Origin: Sphingomonas carotinifaciens
GTDB taxonomy: Bacteria; Pseudomonadota; Alphaproteobacteria; Sphingomonadales; Sphingomonadaceae
Direction: 5' to 3'
Length of the DNA stretch: 64,000 nucleotides
NCBI RefSeq assembly: GCF_009789535.1
Contig: NZ_WSUT01000005.1
Location: 310,001 to 374,000 of the forward strand
Part shown: positions 51,553-59,764 of the stretch, piece after piece
How the letters are laid out: the number at the start of each line of letters is the position of its first letter
Numbering within the stretch: position 1 is the first letter of the stretch
The notes under the pieces: generated by a model
The model's input: the letters and a program-made list of their open reading frames with translations, nothing else
The model's database searches: none
What the model was told of the DNA's origin: nothing
Position numbers and translations under genes: made by a program

Positions 51553-52563
51553 TTACTTGCCCATCTCGGCCAGCTTGCGCTCCCAAGCCAGCGCATCGCG
51601 CACGATCCCGTCCAGATTGTCGCGCTCCGGCCGCCAGGGCAGCGCCGCCAGGATCGCGCCGTTGTCGGCGACCAGCTCTGCCGGATCGCCCGCGCGGCGC
51701 CCTTCCATGCGGCGTTCGATCGTCATGTTGGTCACCCGGTCGACCGCGTCCAGCACCTCCAGCACCGAGAAGCCGCGACCATAACCGCAGTTCAGGGTAT
51801 GGCTCTCGCTCGGCTCCGCCACCAGCAGTTCCAGCGCCGCGACATGCGCCGCCGCCAGGTCCGATACGTGGATGTAATCGCGCACGCCCGTCCCGTCGCG
51901 CGTGGCAAAATCGGTGCCGTACACGCCGACATGGCCGCGCTTGCCCGTCGCCGCCTCGACCGCGATCTTGATGAGGTGCGTCGCCCCCACCGTCGACTGC
52001 CCCGAACGGCCCGCCGGATCGGCCCCCGCCACGTTGAAGTAGCGCAGCGCGCAATAGTTGATCGGATGCGCGGCCGCGATGTCCTTCAGCATGATCTCGG
52101 TCATCAGCTTCGACATGCCGTACGGATTGATCGGCGCCTTGGGATCGCCCTCCTGCACCGGCACCCGCTCCGGCGTGCCGTACGTCGCCGCCGTCGACGA
52201 GAAGATGAAGTGCGGCACGCCCTCGGCCACCGCCGCCTCGATCAGCGCGCGGCTCGCCGCGGTGTTGTTCCGGTAATATTTCAGCGGATCGCTGACCGAT
52301 TCCGGCACCACCACCGATCCGGCAAAGTGCATGATCGCGCGCACGCCGTGTTCGCGGATCGTGGTGCGGATCGTCTCGATGTCGGACACGTCGGCCTCGA
52401 CCAGCGTCGCGCGGGAATCGACCGCCCAGGCAAAGCCGGTGACCAGATTGTCGACCACCACCACGTCGTAGCCGGCATCGGCCAGCGCCAGCACCGCATG
52501 GCTGCCGATATAGCCTGCGCCGCCGGTGACCATCACTTTGCCGCTCAACCGCGTGTCGCTCAT
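51553..52563 (-). CDS. galE: UDP-glucose 4-epimerase
   Basis: The 336-residue SDR protein carries KVMVTGGAGYIGSHAVLALA for NAD binding, the FIFSSTAATYGTP catalytic Ser/Thr region, and NPYGMSKLMTEIMLKD with the Y-x3-K pair. ALRYFNVAGADPAGRSGQ and GTGVRDYIHVSDLAAAHVAA are the GalE-specific segments. It interconverts UDP-glucose and UDP-galactose and so provides galactose for surface polysaccharides, together with galU at the left edge of the window. It is followed one base later by the CitE-like gene, an unusual partner. Confidence 0.94.
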   Translation of the reverse strand: MSDTRLSGKVMVTGGAGYIGSHAVLALADAGYDVVVVDNLVTGFAWAVDSRATLVEADVSDIETIRTTIREHGVRAIMHFAGSVVVPESVSDPLKYYRNNTAASRALIEAAVAEGVPHFIFSSTAATYGTPERVPVQEGDPKAPINPYGMSKLMTEIMLKDIAAAHPINYCALRYFNVAGADPAGRSGQSTVGATHLIKIAVEAATGKRGHVGVYGTDFATRDGTGVRDYIHVSDLAAAHVAALELLVAEPSESHTLNCGYGRGFSVLEVLDAVDRVTNMTIERRMEGRRAGDPAELVADNGAILAALPWRPERDNLDGIVRDALAWERKLAEMGK

Positions 52564-52646
52564 CCGCCCGTCACTCCCTTGGCCGTCCATGGATTGCCTC
52601 GCGGTAGCGGCTTCTTATCTAAGCGCAAAGACCAAGGAGTTATTCC

Positions 52647-53186
52647 ATGACCGACTATGTGACACTCGCCGGCGGCTGTTTCTGGTGTACCGAAGCGGTG
52701 TTCAAGGACGTGATCGGCGTAGAGTCGGTCGAAAGCGGCTATATCGGCGGCAGCGTCGCCAACCCGACCTACAAGCAGGTGTGCGGCGGTGATACCGGCC
52801 ATGCCGAGGCGATCCGCATCGGCTTCGATCCCGAACAGCTTGCCCTCGACGATCTGCTCGACATCTATATCGCCACCCATGATCCGACGCAGCTGAACCG
52901 CCAGGGCAATGATGTCGGCACCCAGTATCGCTCGGCCATGTTCCCCGCCTCGCCCGAACAGGAAGCGGCGATGAAGGCGGCGATCGAGCGGAACCAGGCC
53001 GACCAGCCCAAGCCCATCGTCACCACCATCGAACCGATGGCCGAGTGGTATCCGGCGGAGGATTGCCATCAGGACTATTGGGAAACCTCGGGCCGTTCGA
53101 ACCCGTATTGCATGGCGGTGATCCCGCCCAAGCTGCAGAAGCTGCGCAAGAGCTTCGCCGCCCGCTCGCGCGCCGTCACCGCCTGA
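52647..53186 (+). CDS. msrA: Peptide-methionine (S)-S-oxide reductase MsrA
   Basis: The 179-residue enzyme starts MTDYVTLAGGCFWCTEAVFK with the catalytic Cys in GGCFWC, followed by SGYIGGSVANPTYKQVCGGD, HDPTQLNRQGNDVGTQYRS and AEDCHQDYWETSG. It reduces S-methionine sulfoxide. AAGGAG precedes the ATG. The partner MsrB is encoded separately at 9698. It is divergent from galE. A GC-rich hairpin follows the stop. Confidence 0.96.
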   Translation: MTDYVTLAGGCFWCTEAVFKDVIGVESVESGYIGGSVANPTYKQVCGGDTGHAEAIRIGFDPEQLALDDLLDIYIATHDPTQLNRQGNDVGTQYRSAMFPASPEQEAAMKAAIERNQADQPKPIVTTIEPMAEWYPAEDCHQDYWETSGRSNPYCMAVIPPKLQKLRKSFAARSRAVTA

Positions 53187-53192
53187 CCCGTT

Positions 53193-53220
53193 GCCGCCCT
53201 CCCGCATCCGGGAGGGCGGC
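53193..53220. terminator. Hairpin between msrA and the convergent methyltransferase
   Basis: GCCGCCCTCCCG pairs with CGGGAGGGCGGC around ATC, only 7 bp after the msrA stop and 6 bp before the stop of the opposite gene. No T-run is visible, but its position suits both strands. Confidence 0.65.
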
Positions 53221-53225
53221 AGCCG

Positions 53226-54215
53226 TCACGCCGTCCGGTACAGGATCAGCCCGACCGCCGAGATGCGCTCCACCTCGCCATAGCCGGGCTGGTCCAGATC
53301 CTCGCTGAAGATGTCCGGGTCCAGTTCGCGATAGTCGAGTTCGAACCCCGTCGCCGGCAGGCGCTCGCGCAGCGCATCCAGCAGCACGTCGCGCCCTTCC
53401 ACGATCGACACGCCGGTATGCAGGATCAGGCGCCCGCCCGGTGCCAGCAGCGCGCTGCCCTGCATCACCCATTCCAGTGACAGCCGTGCCCCGAACAGGT
53501 CGCCGCCATCGCGATAGGCGCGTCGGCCTTCGTCGATCATGAACGGCGGATGGGTGACGATCAGGTCATATCCGGCATCCAGATCGCGCGGCGCCTGCAC
53601 CTGCATGCAGGCATGTCGCAACCCGGCATGCTCCGCATTGATGCCCGCCAGGAACAGCGCCTTGGGATTGATGTCGGCCAGCGTCAGATGCCCGTCCCGG
53701 GTCTGCGCCGCGGCGGTGATGCCGCCCACGCCCGCCCCGGCCCCATAATCCAGCACCCGTCGCGCATCGGGCGCCATGCCGGCCGCGATGAACTGCGCGA
53801 AACGGTGGCTGTCCGGCCCCAGGAACACCGAATCCTCGGCAAGGGTCGGATAGGCGGAATGCAGGAACAGATGTCCCTCCACCGTCGACGCACGCAGGGT
53901 CGGTGCATAACGCTCCCCACCCAGGGGCCGAACCGCGCCCGCCGCCTCCAGCAGCGCCATCATGTCGGCATCTACCACGTCGCGCGTGAATGGCAGGCTC
54001 CAGCCCAATATGTCGCGCAGCGATCCGGCGATCCGGCGCGTCGGGCGCTTCAGCACGCGGGCATGCGTCGCGGGCGTCGCCGTCACGAAGCGATAGTCAC
54101 GCGCGTCCAGCGCGCGCAGCAGCGCCAGCAATGCGGCGCGGCGCTCGGGCGAGAACCAGGCCACCTCCCCTTGCGTGGCGTCGGGATCAAGAACAACGTT
54201 TACCTTGGTTAACAT
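53226..54215 (-). CDS. Class I SAM-dependent methyltransferase (RsmC-like)
   Basis: The 329-residue protein has SAM motif VLDYGAGAGVGGITAAAQ, acidic LTLADINPKALFLAGINAEH, and VTHPPFMIDEGRRAYRDGGD, where the catalytic NPPF of RsmC/RlmG-type enzymes reads HPPF. A short domain precedes it (FSPERRAALLALLRALDARD). The family methylates guanines of ribosomal RNA. The N to H change in the catalytic loop is noteworthy and could alter target or activity. It stands alone on the minus strand, convergent with msrA. Confidence 0.82.
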   Translation of the reverse strand: MLTKVNVVLDPDATQGEVAWFSPERRAALLALLRALDARDYRFVTATPATHARVLKRPTRRIAGSLRDILGWSLPFTRDVVDADMMALLEAAGAVRPLGGERYAPTLRASTVEGHLFLHSAYPTLAEDSVFLGPDSHRFAQFIAAGMAPDARRVLDYGAGAGVGGITAAAQTRDGHLTLADINPKALFLAGINAEHAGLRHACMQVQAPRDLDAGYDLIVTHPPFMIDEGRRAYRDGGDLFGARLSLEWVMQGSALLAPGGRLILHTGVSIVEGRDVLLDALRERLPATGFELDYRELDPDIFSEDLDQPGYGEVERISAVGLILYRTA

Positions 54216-54278
54216 GCTGATCTTCCACGTTTATTATCGTGCAGTAACGACCCACGCTTTGTACGTTTCCCGACAAAT

Positions 54279-54298
54279 GCACTGATCGCGATCAGTGC
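54279..54298. promoter_or_regulatory. Perfect 20-bp palindrome (candidate operator)
   Basis: GCACTGATCGCGATCAGTGC is a perfect palindrome in the gap between the divergent methyltransferase and the frameshifted small gene. Its centre CTGATCGCGATCAG differs by one base per arm from the FNR/FixK consensus TTGATCNNGATCAA. It could be a Crp/Fnr-family operator for either gene. Confidence 0.55.
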
Positions 54299-54377
54299 GC
54301 AGGCGCCCTGGCCGACCAGCGGGTTGCACAATCAGGTAAAGCGAACGATCCTGCCGCTTCAGTTCGATGGGAGATCG

Positions 54378-54607
54378 ATGATGACCGTGATGTTTCTGGC
54401 CCTCGCCATGTTCTCGGCACCGCAGGATGCCGCCCCCCCGCCAAGGACCCGGCACCGGCGGAAAAGAAGATCTGCCGCCGCGAAACGCCGGTCGGATCGC
54501 GCTTGAGCAAGCGCGTCTGCCGCACCGCCGCCGAATGGGCCGCCGTGGATGAAGCCAATCAGCAGGCGGCCGGCGCTTCGCTGCAAGGCCGCAACACCGC
54601 GCGCTAG
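54378..54607 (+). pseudogene. Frameshifted small secreted protein gene (C7 run)
   Basis: GGGAG precedes ATG 54378 and the frame opens MMTVMFLALAMFSAPQDAAP, a signal-peptide-like start. It then runs out of frame after a seven-C run at 54433-54439 and stops at 54506. In the frame shifted by one missing base the sequence continues sensibly: KDPAPAEKKICRRETPVGSR, LSKRVCRTAAEWAAVDEANQ, QAAGASLQGRNTAR, stop at 54607. The second part has the two-cysteine CRRETPVGSRL...KRVCRTAAEW pattern I associate with a conserved sphingomonad family. One C too few in the run explains it: mutation, phase-variable switch or sequencing error. Confidence 0.78.
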
Positions 54608-54640
54608 GGTCTGAGCCTATAAGGCTGTTCCTCACCCACC

Positions 54641-54720
54641 CCCGTTCGTCCCGAACAGTTGCCGAGTAGCGGCAAAGCCGCGGAGCGAGAGCGTGCGGCG
54701 CTGTCTCCACACGAACGGGG
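54641..54720 (+). repeat. Family A repeat, degenerate copy
   Basis: CCCGTTCGTCCCGAACAG, GCCGAGTAGCGGCAAAGCCG and the inverted end ACGAACGGGG are recognisable, but the second half has diverged. It lies between the frameshifted gene and a short coding frame. The rest of 54608-54884 shows no gene. Confidence 0.65.
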
Positions 54721-54884
54721 CGACGTGGTGCCACGCACGATCGGCAAGCACCCCGACAGCCTTACCAGCTACTTAACTTCGATTCTTGCAACTGCACCGG
54801 CAAAGCTTGCATTTGCTGCAATCGCCCACCCGCGCCACATGGAGGCAGCACGCTGCATCGCAGCATTTCTCCATGGAGGCCATT

Positions 54885-55019
54885 ATGTTCAGCCTGATCG
54901 CTCTGCTTTTCGCCGCTCGCCGCAATGCGGTTCTGGGTACCCAGGTCGCGACCGTCGCGCCACTCGTTACCGCTGCCAACGACGACGTTCGTACCGCCGC
55001 CGTCTCGCGCGCCGCCTGA
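54885..55019 (+). CDS. Putative 44-residue protein
   Basis: ATGGAGGCCATT gives a GGAGG ribosome binding site before ATG 54885. The peptide starts MFSLIALLFAARRNAVLGTQ and continues VATVAPLVTAANDDVRTAAV. It has a short hydrophobic N-terminus followed by an amphipathic region. The sequence 80 bp upstream has near-palindromic GCAAAGCTTGC with neighbouring TGCAA blocks that could be an operator. No family is recognised. Codon use looks normal for this genome. Support is moderate. Confidence 0.5.
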   Translation: MFSLIALLFAARRNAVLGTQVATVAPLVTAANDDVRTAAVSRAA

Positions 55020-55086
55020 ACCCTGTCCAATTGCCGTGGGGGCCGCGCCTGGCGCGCCCCACGCAATTCCTGTCCGGTTGCCGCCG

Positions 55087-56328
55087 TCACGCGGCGACGA
55101 CGATATCCTTCAGCGGCGATGATGCGTCGGCCAGTCGTGCCGCCGGCACCGCCGCTCCCGCCGCCACCAGCTTGCGGCCCTGCACATAATCCCGTGTCGC
55201 ATTGACGCAGTCGAGCGCGATCACCCGCCCGCCGCGCAAGTAGACGACCGAGAAGCTGCGTGACGCCGTGTCGCCGCGCACCACCGCCAGATCATATCCG
55301 GTCGACAATCCCACCGTCTGCAACCGCAGATCATATTGGTTGGACCAGAACCACGGCACCGCGTGATACGCGACCGGCATACCCATGATCGCCTGCGCCG
55401 CGACATTGGCCTGGTCGGTGGCATTCTGCACCGACTCCAGCCGGATCTGCGCGCCCGCCGCAAAGGCGTTGGCATGTGCCGCACAGTCTCCGATAGCATA
55501 GATATCGGGCAGCGTGGTGTGGCAGGTCGCATCCACATCCACGCCGTTGCCGCCCGCGGCACCCGCCGCCAGCAGCGGCGCGACCGCCGGCGCGATGCCG
55601 ATGCCGACGATCACCATCTCGCACGCGATCGCCTCGCCCGACGCCAGCCGCACGCCGCGCACCCGGCCGTTCTCGCCGACGATCTCCGCCACGCCCGCGT
55701 TCAGCCGCAGGTCGACGCCGTGCGCGCGGTGTTCCGCCTCGTAGAAGCGCGACAACGGCTCGCCGGCCACCCGCGCCAGCACGCGGGGCAGCGCCTCCAG
55801 CACCGTCACCTGCTTGCCGAACTTGACTAGGGCCGCCGCCGCTTCCAGCCCGATATAGCCGCCGCCCACGACGCAGACGCGTGTCACCCCATCCAGCGCC
55901 TCCCGGATCCGGTCGACATCCCCGCGCGTGCGGATGCCATATACCCCGGCCAGATCGGCTCCCGGACAGGTCAGCGTCCGCGCCGCGCCGCCCGCCGCCC
56001 AGATCAGCCGGCCATAACCGATGCTGTCGCCACCCGCGGTGGTGACGCGGTGGCCGCCCGCATCGACGCCGACGACCCGCTGCCCCGGCATCATCGTCAC
56101 CGCGCGTTCGTCCCAGAATTGCGGCTGGCGCAGCAACATGCGCTCGAACGCGCGCTCGCCGGACAGATATTCCTTGGACAGCGGCGGTCGCTCATAGGGC
56201 AGGTCGGGCTCGTCGCCGACGACCGCAATGCTGCCCTCGAACTTGGCCTGGCGCAGCGCGATCGCGGCCTGTGCGCCGCCATGCCCGCCGCCGACGATCA
56301 CGATGTCGTAGTTGCGCTCGCCGTCCAT
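55087..56328 (-). CDS. FAD-dependent ferredoxin/rubredoxin reductase
   Basis: The 413-residue flavoprotein has two Rossmann motifs, [20 protein letters not shown] (FAD) and [20 protein letters not shown] (NAD). The C-terminal [20 protein letters not shown] and [19 protein letters not shown] blocks are seen in putidaredoxin/rhodocoxin reductases. These enzymes pass electrons from NADH to a ferredoxin that feeds a P450 or dioxygenase. No ferredoxin or oxygenase gene is adjacent. The ATG at 56328 was chosen over the GTG four codons upstream. A tRNA gene lies 22 bp upstream. Confidence 0.93.
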   Translation of the reverse strand: MDGERNYDIVIVGGGHGGAQAAIALRQAKFEGSIAVVGDEPDLPYERPPLSKEYLSGERAFERMLLRQPQFWDERAVTMMPGQRVVGVDAGGHRVTTAGGDSIGYGRLIWAAGGAARTLTCPGADLAGVYGIRTRGDVDRIREALDGVTRVCVVGGGYIGLEAAAALVKFGKQVTVLEALPRVLARVAGEPLSRFYEAEHRAHGVDLRLNAGVAEIVGENGRVRGVRLASGEAIACEMVIVGIGIAPAVAPLLAAGAAGGNGVDVDATCHTTLPDIYAIGDCAAHANAFAAGAQIRLESVQNATDQANVAAQAIMGMPVAYHAVPWFWSNQYDLRLQTVGLSTGYDLAVVRGDTASRSFSVVYLRGGRVIALDCVNATRDYVQGRKLVAAGAAVPAARLADASSPLKDIVVAA

Positions 56329-56350
56329 CTGCCGATGCACCCCTTACCCG

Positions 56351-56426
56351 TGGTGGGTCCGCCGGGGCTCGAACCCGGGACCTCTCGATTAAAAGTCGCT
56401 TGCTCTACCGACTGAGCTACGGACCC
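56351..56426 (-). tRNA. tRNA-Lys (anticodon UUU)
   Basis: On the minus strand a complete cloverleaf reads GGGTCCG at the acceptor, GCTCAGTCGGTAGAGC for the D arm, anticodon loop CTTTTAA, GGTTCGAGCC for the T arm and GGACCC plus encoded CCA. The anticodon UUU reads lysine codons AAA/AAG. Length is 76 nt including CCA. No integrase gene or duplicated 3' end is visible, so it is not being used as an attachment site in this window. Confidence 0.97.
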
Positions 56427-56445
56427 CCATCGGGTGCCAGCGCAG

Positions 56446-56925
56446 TTAGGGGCGTGGACGCCTGCGGTCAACCATATGTGCCAGATGGCGGACGCGTCGC
56501 CCCGTACCCGGCGCGCGCCACGCCCCCGCCACCTGCTCCAGCGGCCTGAGCACGAAGTCCCGCGTCGCATAGCCGGCATGCGGCACCACCAGCCCCGCCG
56601 ACCGCCAGCGCCCCCCCGACCACAGCACGATGTCCAGATCGATCACCCGCGCGCCCCAGCGCCGCCCCCGCCGCCGCCCGAACGCCCGCTCGATCGCCTT
56701 CAGGTGCCGCAGCATCGCCGGCGGCGCCATCGCACTTTCCACCAGCACCACCGCATTGGCAAAAGCGCGTATCGACGGCCCCAGCGGCGCGGTGGTGATG
56801 ATCGCCGACACGCCGCGCACACCATCCCCCAGCGCCGCCACCGCCGCACGGACCTCGTCGGCCGGCGTTCCGTGACGGCCGGGTCGATTGGAGCCGAGCG
56901 CGATGGCATAGGTTGTGGTCACCAT
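56446..56925 (-). CDS. folK: 2-Amino-4-hydroxy-6-hydroxymethyldihydropteridine diphosphokinase
   Basis: The 159-residue HPPK has TYAIALGSNRPGRHG at the start, FANAVVLVESAMAPPAML, LKAIERAFGRRRGRRWGARV and IDLDIVLWSGG with the metal-binding D-x-D, then LVVPHAGYATRDFVLRPLEQ. It pyrophosphorylates 6-hydroxymethyl-dihydropterin, just before the FolP step (folP is at 33299). Its ATG overlaps the ATG of the divergent uracil-DNA glycosylase within one CATG, so each gene's ribosome binding site lies inside the other's coding sequence. Upstream AGGGATCGGAC serves as ribosome binding site. Confidence 0.93.
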   Translation of the reverse strand: MVTTTYAIALGSNRPGRHGTPADEVRAAVAALGDGVRGVSAIITTAPLGPSIRAFANAVVLVESAMAPPAMLRHLKAIERAFGRRRGRRWGARVIDLDIVLWSGGRWRSAGLVVPHAGYATRDFVLRPLEQVAGAWRAPGTGRRVRHLAHMVDRRRPRP

Positions 56926-57607
56926 GTCCGATCCCTATCCCACCCCGCCCGCCGCCGCACTCCCGCAGACCGAGCCGCCGCACGATTGCCCGCGCTGCCC
57001 CCGCCTCGTGAGCGTGCGCGCAGACCTTCGCACCGAACATCCCGACTGGTGGAACGCCCCGGTCCCCGCCTTCGGCGATCCGGGCGCGTGGCTGGGCGTG
57101 GTCGGTCTCGCGCCGGGCAAGCACGGTGCCAATCGCACCGGCCGCCCCTTTACCGGCGATGGCGCCGGGCCGCTGCTCTACGACACCATGGCCCGGCACG
57201 GGCTGACGACCGGCACCTTTGCCGGCCATGTCGATGACGGTTTCGGCCTGACCGGCGCGATCATCCTCAACGCGGTCAAATGCCTGCCGCCCGAGAACAA
57301 GCCCACCCCCGACGAGGTCCGTACCTGCCGCACTTTTCTGGAAGACCAGGTCGCGGCGCTATCCAAGCTGCGCGTGGTGATCGCGCTCGGCCAGATCGCG
57401 CACCAGTCCGCGGTCAAGGCACTCGGCGGCCGCCTGCCCAAGGCCCGCTTCGGGCATCTGGCGGAACACCGCATGCCCAGCGGCATGGTGCTGATCGACA
57501 GCTATCACTGCTCCCGGTACAATCAGAATACCGGCCGCCTGACCCCCGAAATGTTCGACGCGGTGTTCGCCCGCGCCGTGGACATCGGCCGAAATCAGAT
57601 ATCCTGA
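56924..57607 (+). CDS. Family 5 uracil-DNA glycosylase (UdgB)
   Basis: ATG 56924 (a GTG three codons upstream is an alternative) gives 227 residues. Motif A reads VGLAPGKHGANRTGRPFTGD and motif B IDSYHCSRYNQNTGRLTPEM, both characteristic of family 5. Cysteines in HDCPRCPRL, NAVKCLPPEN and EVRTCRTFL match the four-cysteine [4Fe-4S] cluster. It removes uracil and other deaminated bases from DNA and is notable for lacking the polar catalytic residue of family 1. It starts head to head with folK and ends overlapping aguB by 13 bp in a convergent way. Confidence 0.92.
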   Translation: MSDPYPTPPAAALPQTEPPHDCPRCPRLVSVRADLRTEHPDWWNAPVPAFGDPGAWLGVVGLAPGKHGANRTGRPFTGDGAGPLLYDTMARHGLTTGTFAGHVDDGFGLTGAIILNAVKCLPPENKPTPDEVRTCRTFLEDQVAALSKLRVVIALGQIAHQSAVKALGGRLPKARFGHLAEHRMPSGMVLIDSYHCSRYNQNTGRLTPEMFDAVFARAVDIGRNQIS

Positions 57608-58443
57608 ACCAGCCGTCCATAGAGTTCGGGCCGCCGGTCGCGGAAGAAGCCAAAGGCGGCGCGGTGCCGCTTCACCCGGTCCAGATCCAGCGTCGCGGTG
57701 ATGACGCCCTCTTCCTCGCGGTCCAGTTCGGCCAGAATGTCGCCGCGCTCGTCGCAGATGAAGCTGGTGCCGTAAAAAGTCTGGCCGTGTTCCGTGCCCA
57801 CCCGGTTGGCCGCGATGATCGGCACGACGTTGGACACCGCATGTCCCACCATCGCGCGCCGCCACAGCCGCGCGGTATCCAGCGAGGTGTCATGCGGCTC
57901 GCTGCCGATCGCGGTGGGGTAGAACAGCAGTTGCGCGCCCATCAGCATCATCGCACGCGCGGTTTCGGGATACCACTGGTCCCAGCACACGCCCACGCCC
58001 AGCGTCGCGCCCGGCCCGTCCCACACCTTGAAGCCGGTGTTGCCGGGGCGGAAATAGAATTTCTCCTCATATCCCGGCCCGTCCGGGATATGGCTCTTGC
58101 GATAGATACCCGCGACACGGCCGTCCGGCCCGATCATCGCCAGCGAGTTGTAATGATGCGGCCCGTCCGCCTCGAAGAAGCTGGTCGGGATATGCACCTT
58201 CAGTTCGGCCGCCAGCGCCTGCATCGCCAGCACCGCCTTGTGCTCGCCAACGGGCTTGGCGTTGGCGAACAGCCCCTCGTCCTCGACGCGGCAGAAATAT
58301 TCGCCCTCGAACAGTTCGGGCGGCAGGATCACCTGCGCCCCCCGCCCCGCCGCCTCGCGCACCAGGCGCGACACATTGGCGATGTTGGCATCGATATCAT
58401 CGGAGAAGGCGAGCTGCAGCGCAGCGACGGAGATCTCGGTCAT
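57595..58443 (-). CDS. aguB: N-carbamoylputrescine amidase
   Basis: The 282-residue nitrilase-superfamily protein has the catalytic triad: Glu in ILPPELFEGEYFCR, Lys in AGIYRKSHIPDGPGYEEK and Cys in GVGVCWDQWYPETARAMMLM. Conserved FYPTAIGSEPHD and GHAVSNVVPIIAANR follow. It hydrolyses N-carbamoylputrescine to putrescine, CO2 and ammonia. The agmatine deiminase gene that makes this substrate lies upstream on the same strand, separated by a repeat block of about 350 bp. Its 3' end overlaps the udg gene by 13 bp on the opposite strand. Confidence 0.95.
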   Translation of the reverse strand: MTEISVAALQLAFSDDIDANIANVSRLVREAAGRGAQVILPPELFEGEYFCRVEDEGLFANAKPVGEHKAVLAMQALAAELKVHIPTSFFEADGPHHYNSLAMIGPDGRVAGIYRKSHIPDGPGYEEKFYFRPGNTGFKVWDGPGATLGVGVCWDQWYPETARAMMLMGAQLLFYPTAIGSEPHDTSLDTARLWRRAMVGHAVSNVVPIIAANRVGTEHGQTFYGTSFICDERGDILAELDREEEGVITATLDLDRVKRHRAAFGFFRDRRPELYGRLVQDI

Positions 58444-58501
58444 GGCCGCCCACATAGGGTCCGCGACCCGATTCGTCATCCGCCCGCGTGCCGATCGGCT
58501 A

Positions 58502-58645
58502 TTTGTTCACGCGGAGACGCGGAGACGCGGAGAGTTGCGCTCGCCGCCCGCGCCCTCTCGATCGGAAGACAAGCCCGACCAATGGCAAAAGCGAAACCGC
58601 ATGGCTCACGCAACATCCTCCGCGCCTCCGCGTCTCCGCGTGGAT
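58502..58645. repeat. Family B element, GCGGAGAC version
   Basis: GTTCACGCGGAGACGCGGAG at the left is mirrored by CTCCGCGTCTCCGCGTGGAT at the right, about 85 bp apart. The arms are tandem ACGCGGAG octamers. Together with the next element it fills the aguB-aguA gap. Confidence 0.85.
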
Positions 58646-58660
58646 CAAAACGGGAGAAGA

Positions 58661-58792
58661 CTCACGCGAAGCCGCGAAGCCGCGAAGAGGTTGCGAAAGC
58701 GGAGCGACCTGGCTCCAGCAACGCAGCAAACATGTCTCCCGCTCGCCAGCGCAGCCACCTCTTCGCGCCTTCGCGTCTTCGCGTGAACAAAT
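58661..58792. repeat. Family B element, GCGAAG version, next to aguA stop
   Basis: CTCACGCGAAGCCGCGAAGC on the left is mirrored by CGCCTTCGCGTCTTCGCGTG on the right. The right arm ends at GAACAAATTT, directly at the aguA stop codon. The remaining interior shows no gene. Confidence 0.85.
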
Positions 58793-59764
58793 TTAGCGAG
58801 GCACCTGCTGCGAGATGCAGTGGAAGCTGCCACCCCCGGTCAGAATAGCATCTGCCCGCAACCCCACGACCTCGCGGTCCGGGAAAAGAGCCTGGATCGC
58901 CACCACGCCCGCTGCGTCGTTCTCGGTGCCGTAGACCGGCACCACCACCGCGGCATTGCCGATATAGAAGTTCATGTAGCTCGCCGGGATCACCTCCCCG
59001 TCGCGCAGGACACGGCCCGCCGAGGGCACGGCGACCACCTCCAGCCCGGCCGCCGCCGCGTCGCGACGTGCAGCGTTATACACCTGCCAGTTGGGGTCGT
59101 TCTCCGACGCTTCCGGGATCGCCACGCGATTCGCACCCACGAAGCGCGCCAGATTGTCGACATGCCCGTCGGTATGATCGTTGAGCAGCCCGTCGCCCAG
59201 CCACACCACGCGGGTCAGGCCCAGATCGTCCGCCAGCCGCCGCTCGATGCCCTCCTGCGTCAGTTCGGGGTTGCGATTGGGGTTCAGCAGGCACTGGCGC
59301 GTGGTCACCACCGTGCCGGTGCCGTCGCCGTCGATCGCACCGCCCTCCAAAATCCAGTCGCAGCGCGTGGCGCCAAGCCCGCGATCCTCGGCCAGCCGCT
59401 CGCCGACCGTGTCGTCGCCGGGCAGGTCGTACTTGCCGCCCCAGCCGTTGAAGCCGAACAGCCGCGCCGATCCGTCGCCCAACAGGATCGGCCCGGTATC
59501 GCGCAGCCAGATGTCGCCGAACGGCTGCACCACCACCTCGGCGAACGGCGCCAGCGCGCGCGCCGCCTCCGCCGCTTCGCCGTCCGCGGCGACCAGGATC
59601 ACCGTCTCGCCGCGCCCGTCGGCATGAACGGCGGCGGCAAAGGCGACGACTTCCTTTCGCGCCTGTTCCAGATCCTCCTGCCAAAGCTCGGCATGGCTGG
59701 GAAAGCCGATCCAGACGGCGGCATGCGGTGCCCATTCGGCGGGTGGCGGTGTCGTGGTGGTCAC
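58793..59764 (-). CDS. aguA: Agmatine deiminase
   Basis: The 323-residue protein has AVWIGFPSHAELWQ, QPFGDIWLRDTGPILLGDGS, GFNGWGGKYDLPGDD, LEGGAIDGDGTGTVVTTRQC, DHTDGHVDNLARFVG with the catalytic His, and the active-site Cys in GGGSFHCISQQ. It turns agmatine into N-carbamoylputrescine in the arginine-to-putrescine route, feeding aguB. The GTG start overlaps the stop of the upstream peptidase gene (GTGA). Family B repeats begin at its stop. Confidence 0.95.
   Translation of the reverse strand: MTTTTPPPAEWAPHAAVWIGFPSHAELWQEDLEQARKEVVAFAAAVHADGRGETVILVAADGEAAEAARALAPFAEVVVQPFGDIWLRDTGPILLGDGSARLFGFNGWGGKYDLPGDDTVGERLAEDRGLGATRCDWILEGGAIDGDGTGTVVTTRQCLLNPNRNPELTQEGIERRLADDLGLTRVVWLGDGLLNDHTDGHVDNLARFVGANRVAIPEASENDPNWQVYNAARRDAAAAGLEVVAVPSAGRVLRDGEVIPASYMNFYIGNAAVVVPVYGTENDAAGVVAIQALFPDREVVGLRADAILTGGGSFHCISQQVPR

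Noticed and set aside
56351..56426. tRNA-Lys as a genomic island attachment site
   Set aside because: No integrase gene, no repeated tRNA 3' end and housekeeping genes on both sides.
58502..58792. Regular short repeats suggesting a CRISPR array
   Set aside because: Units are 8 bp in direct tandem without unique spacers, arranged as mirrored arms, and no cas genes are present.
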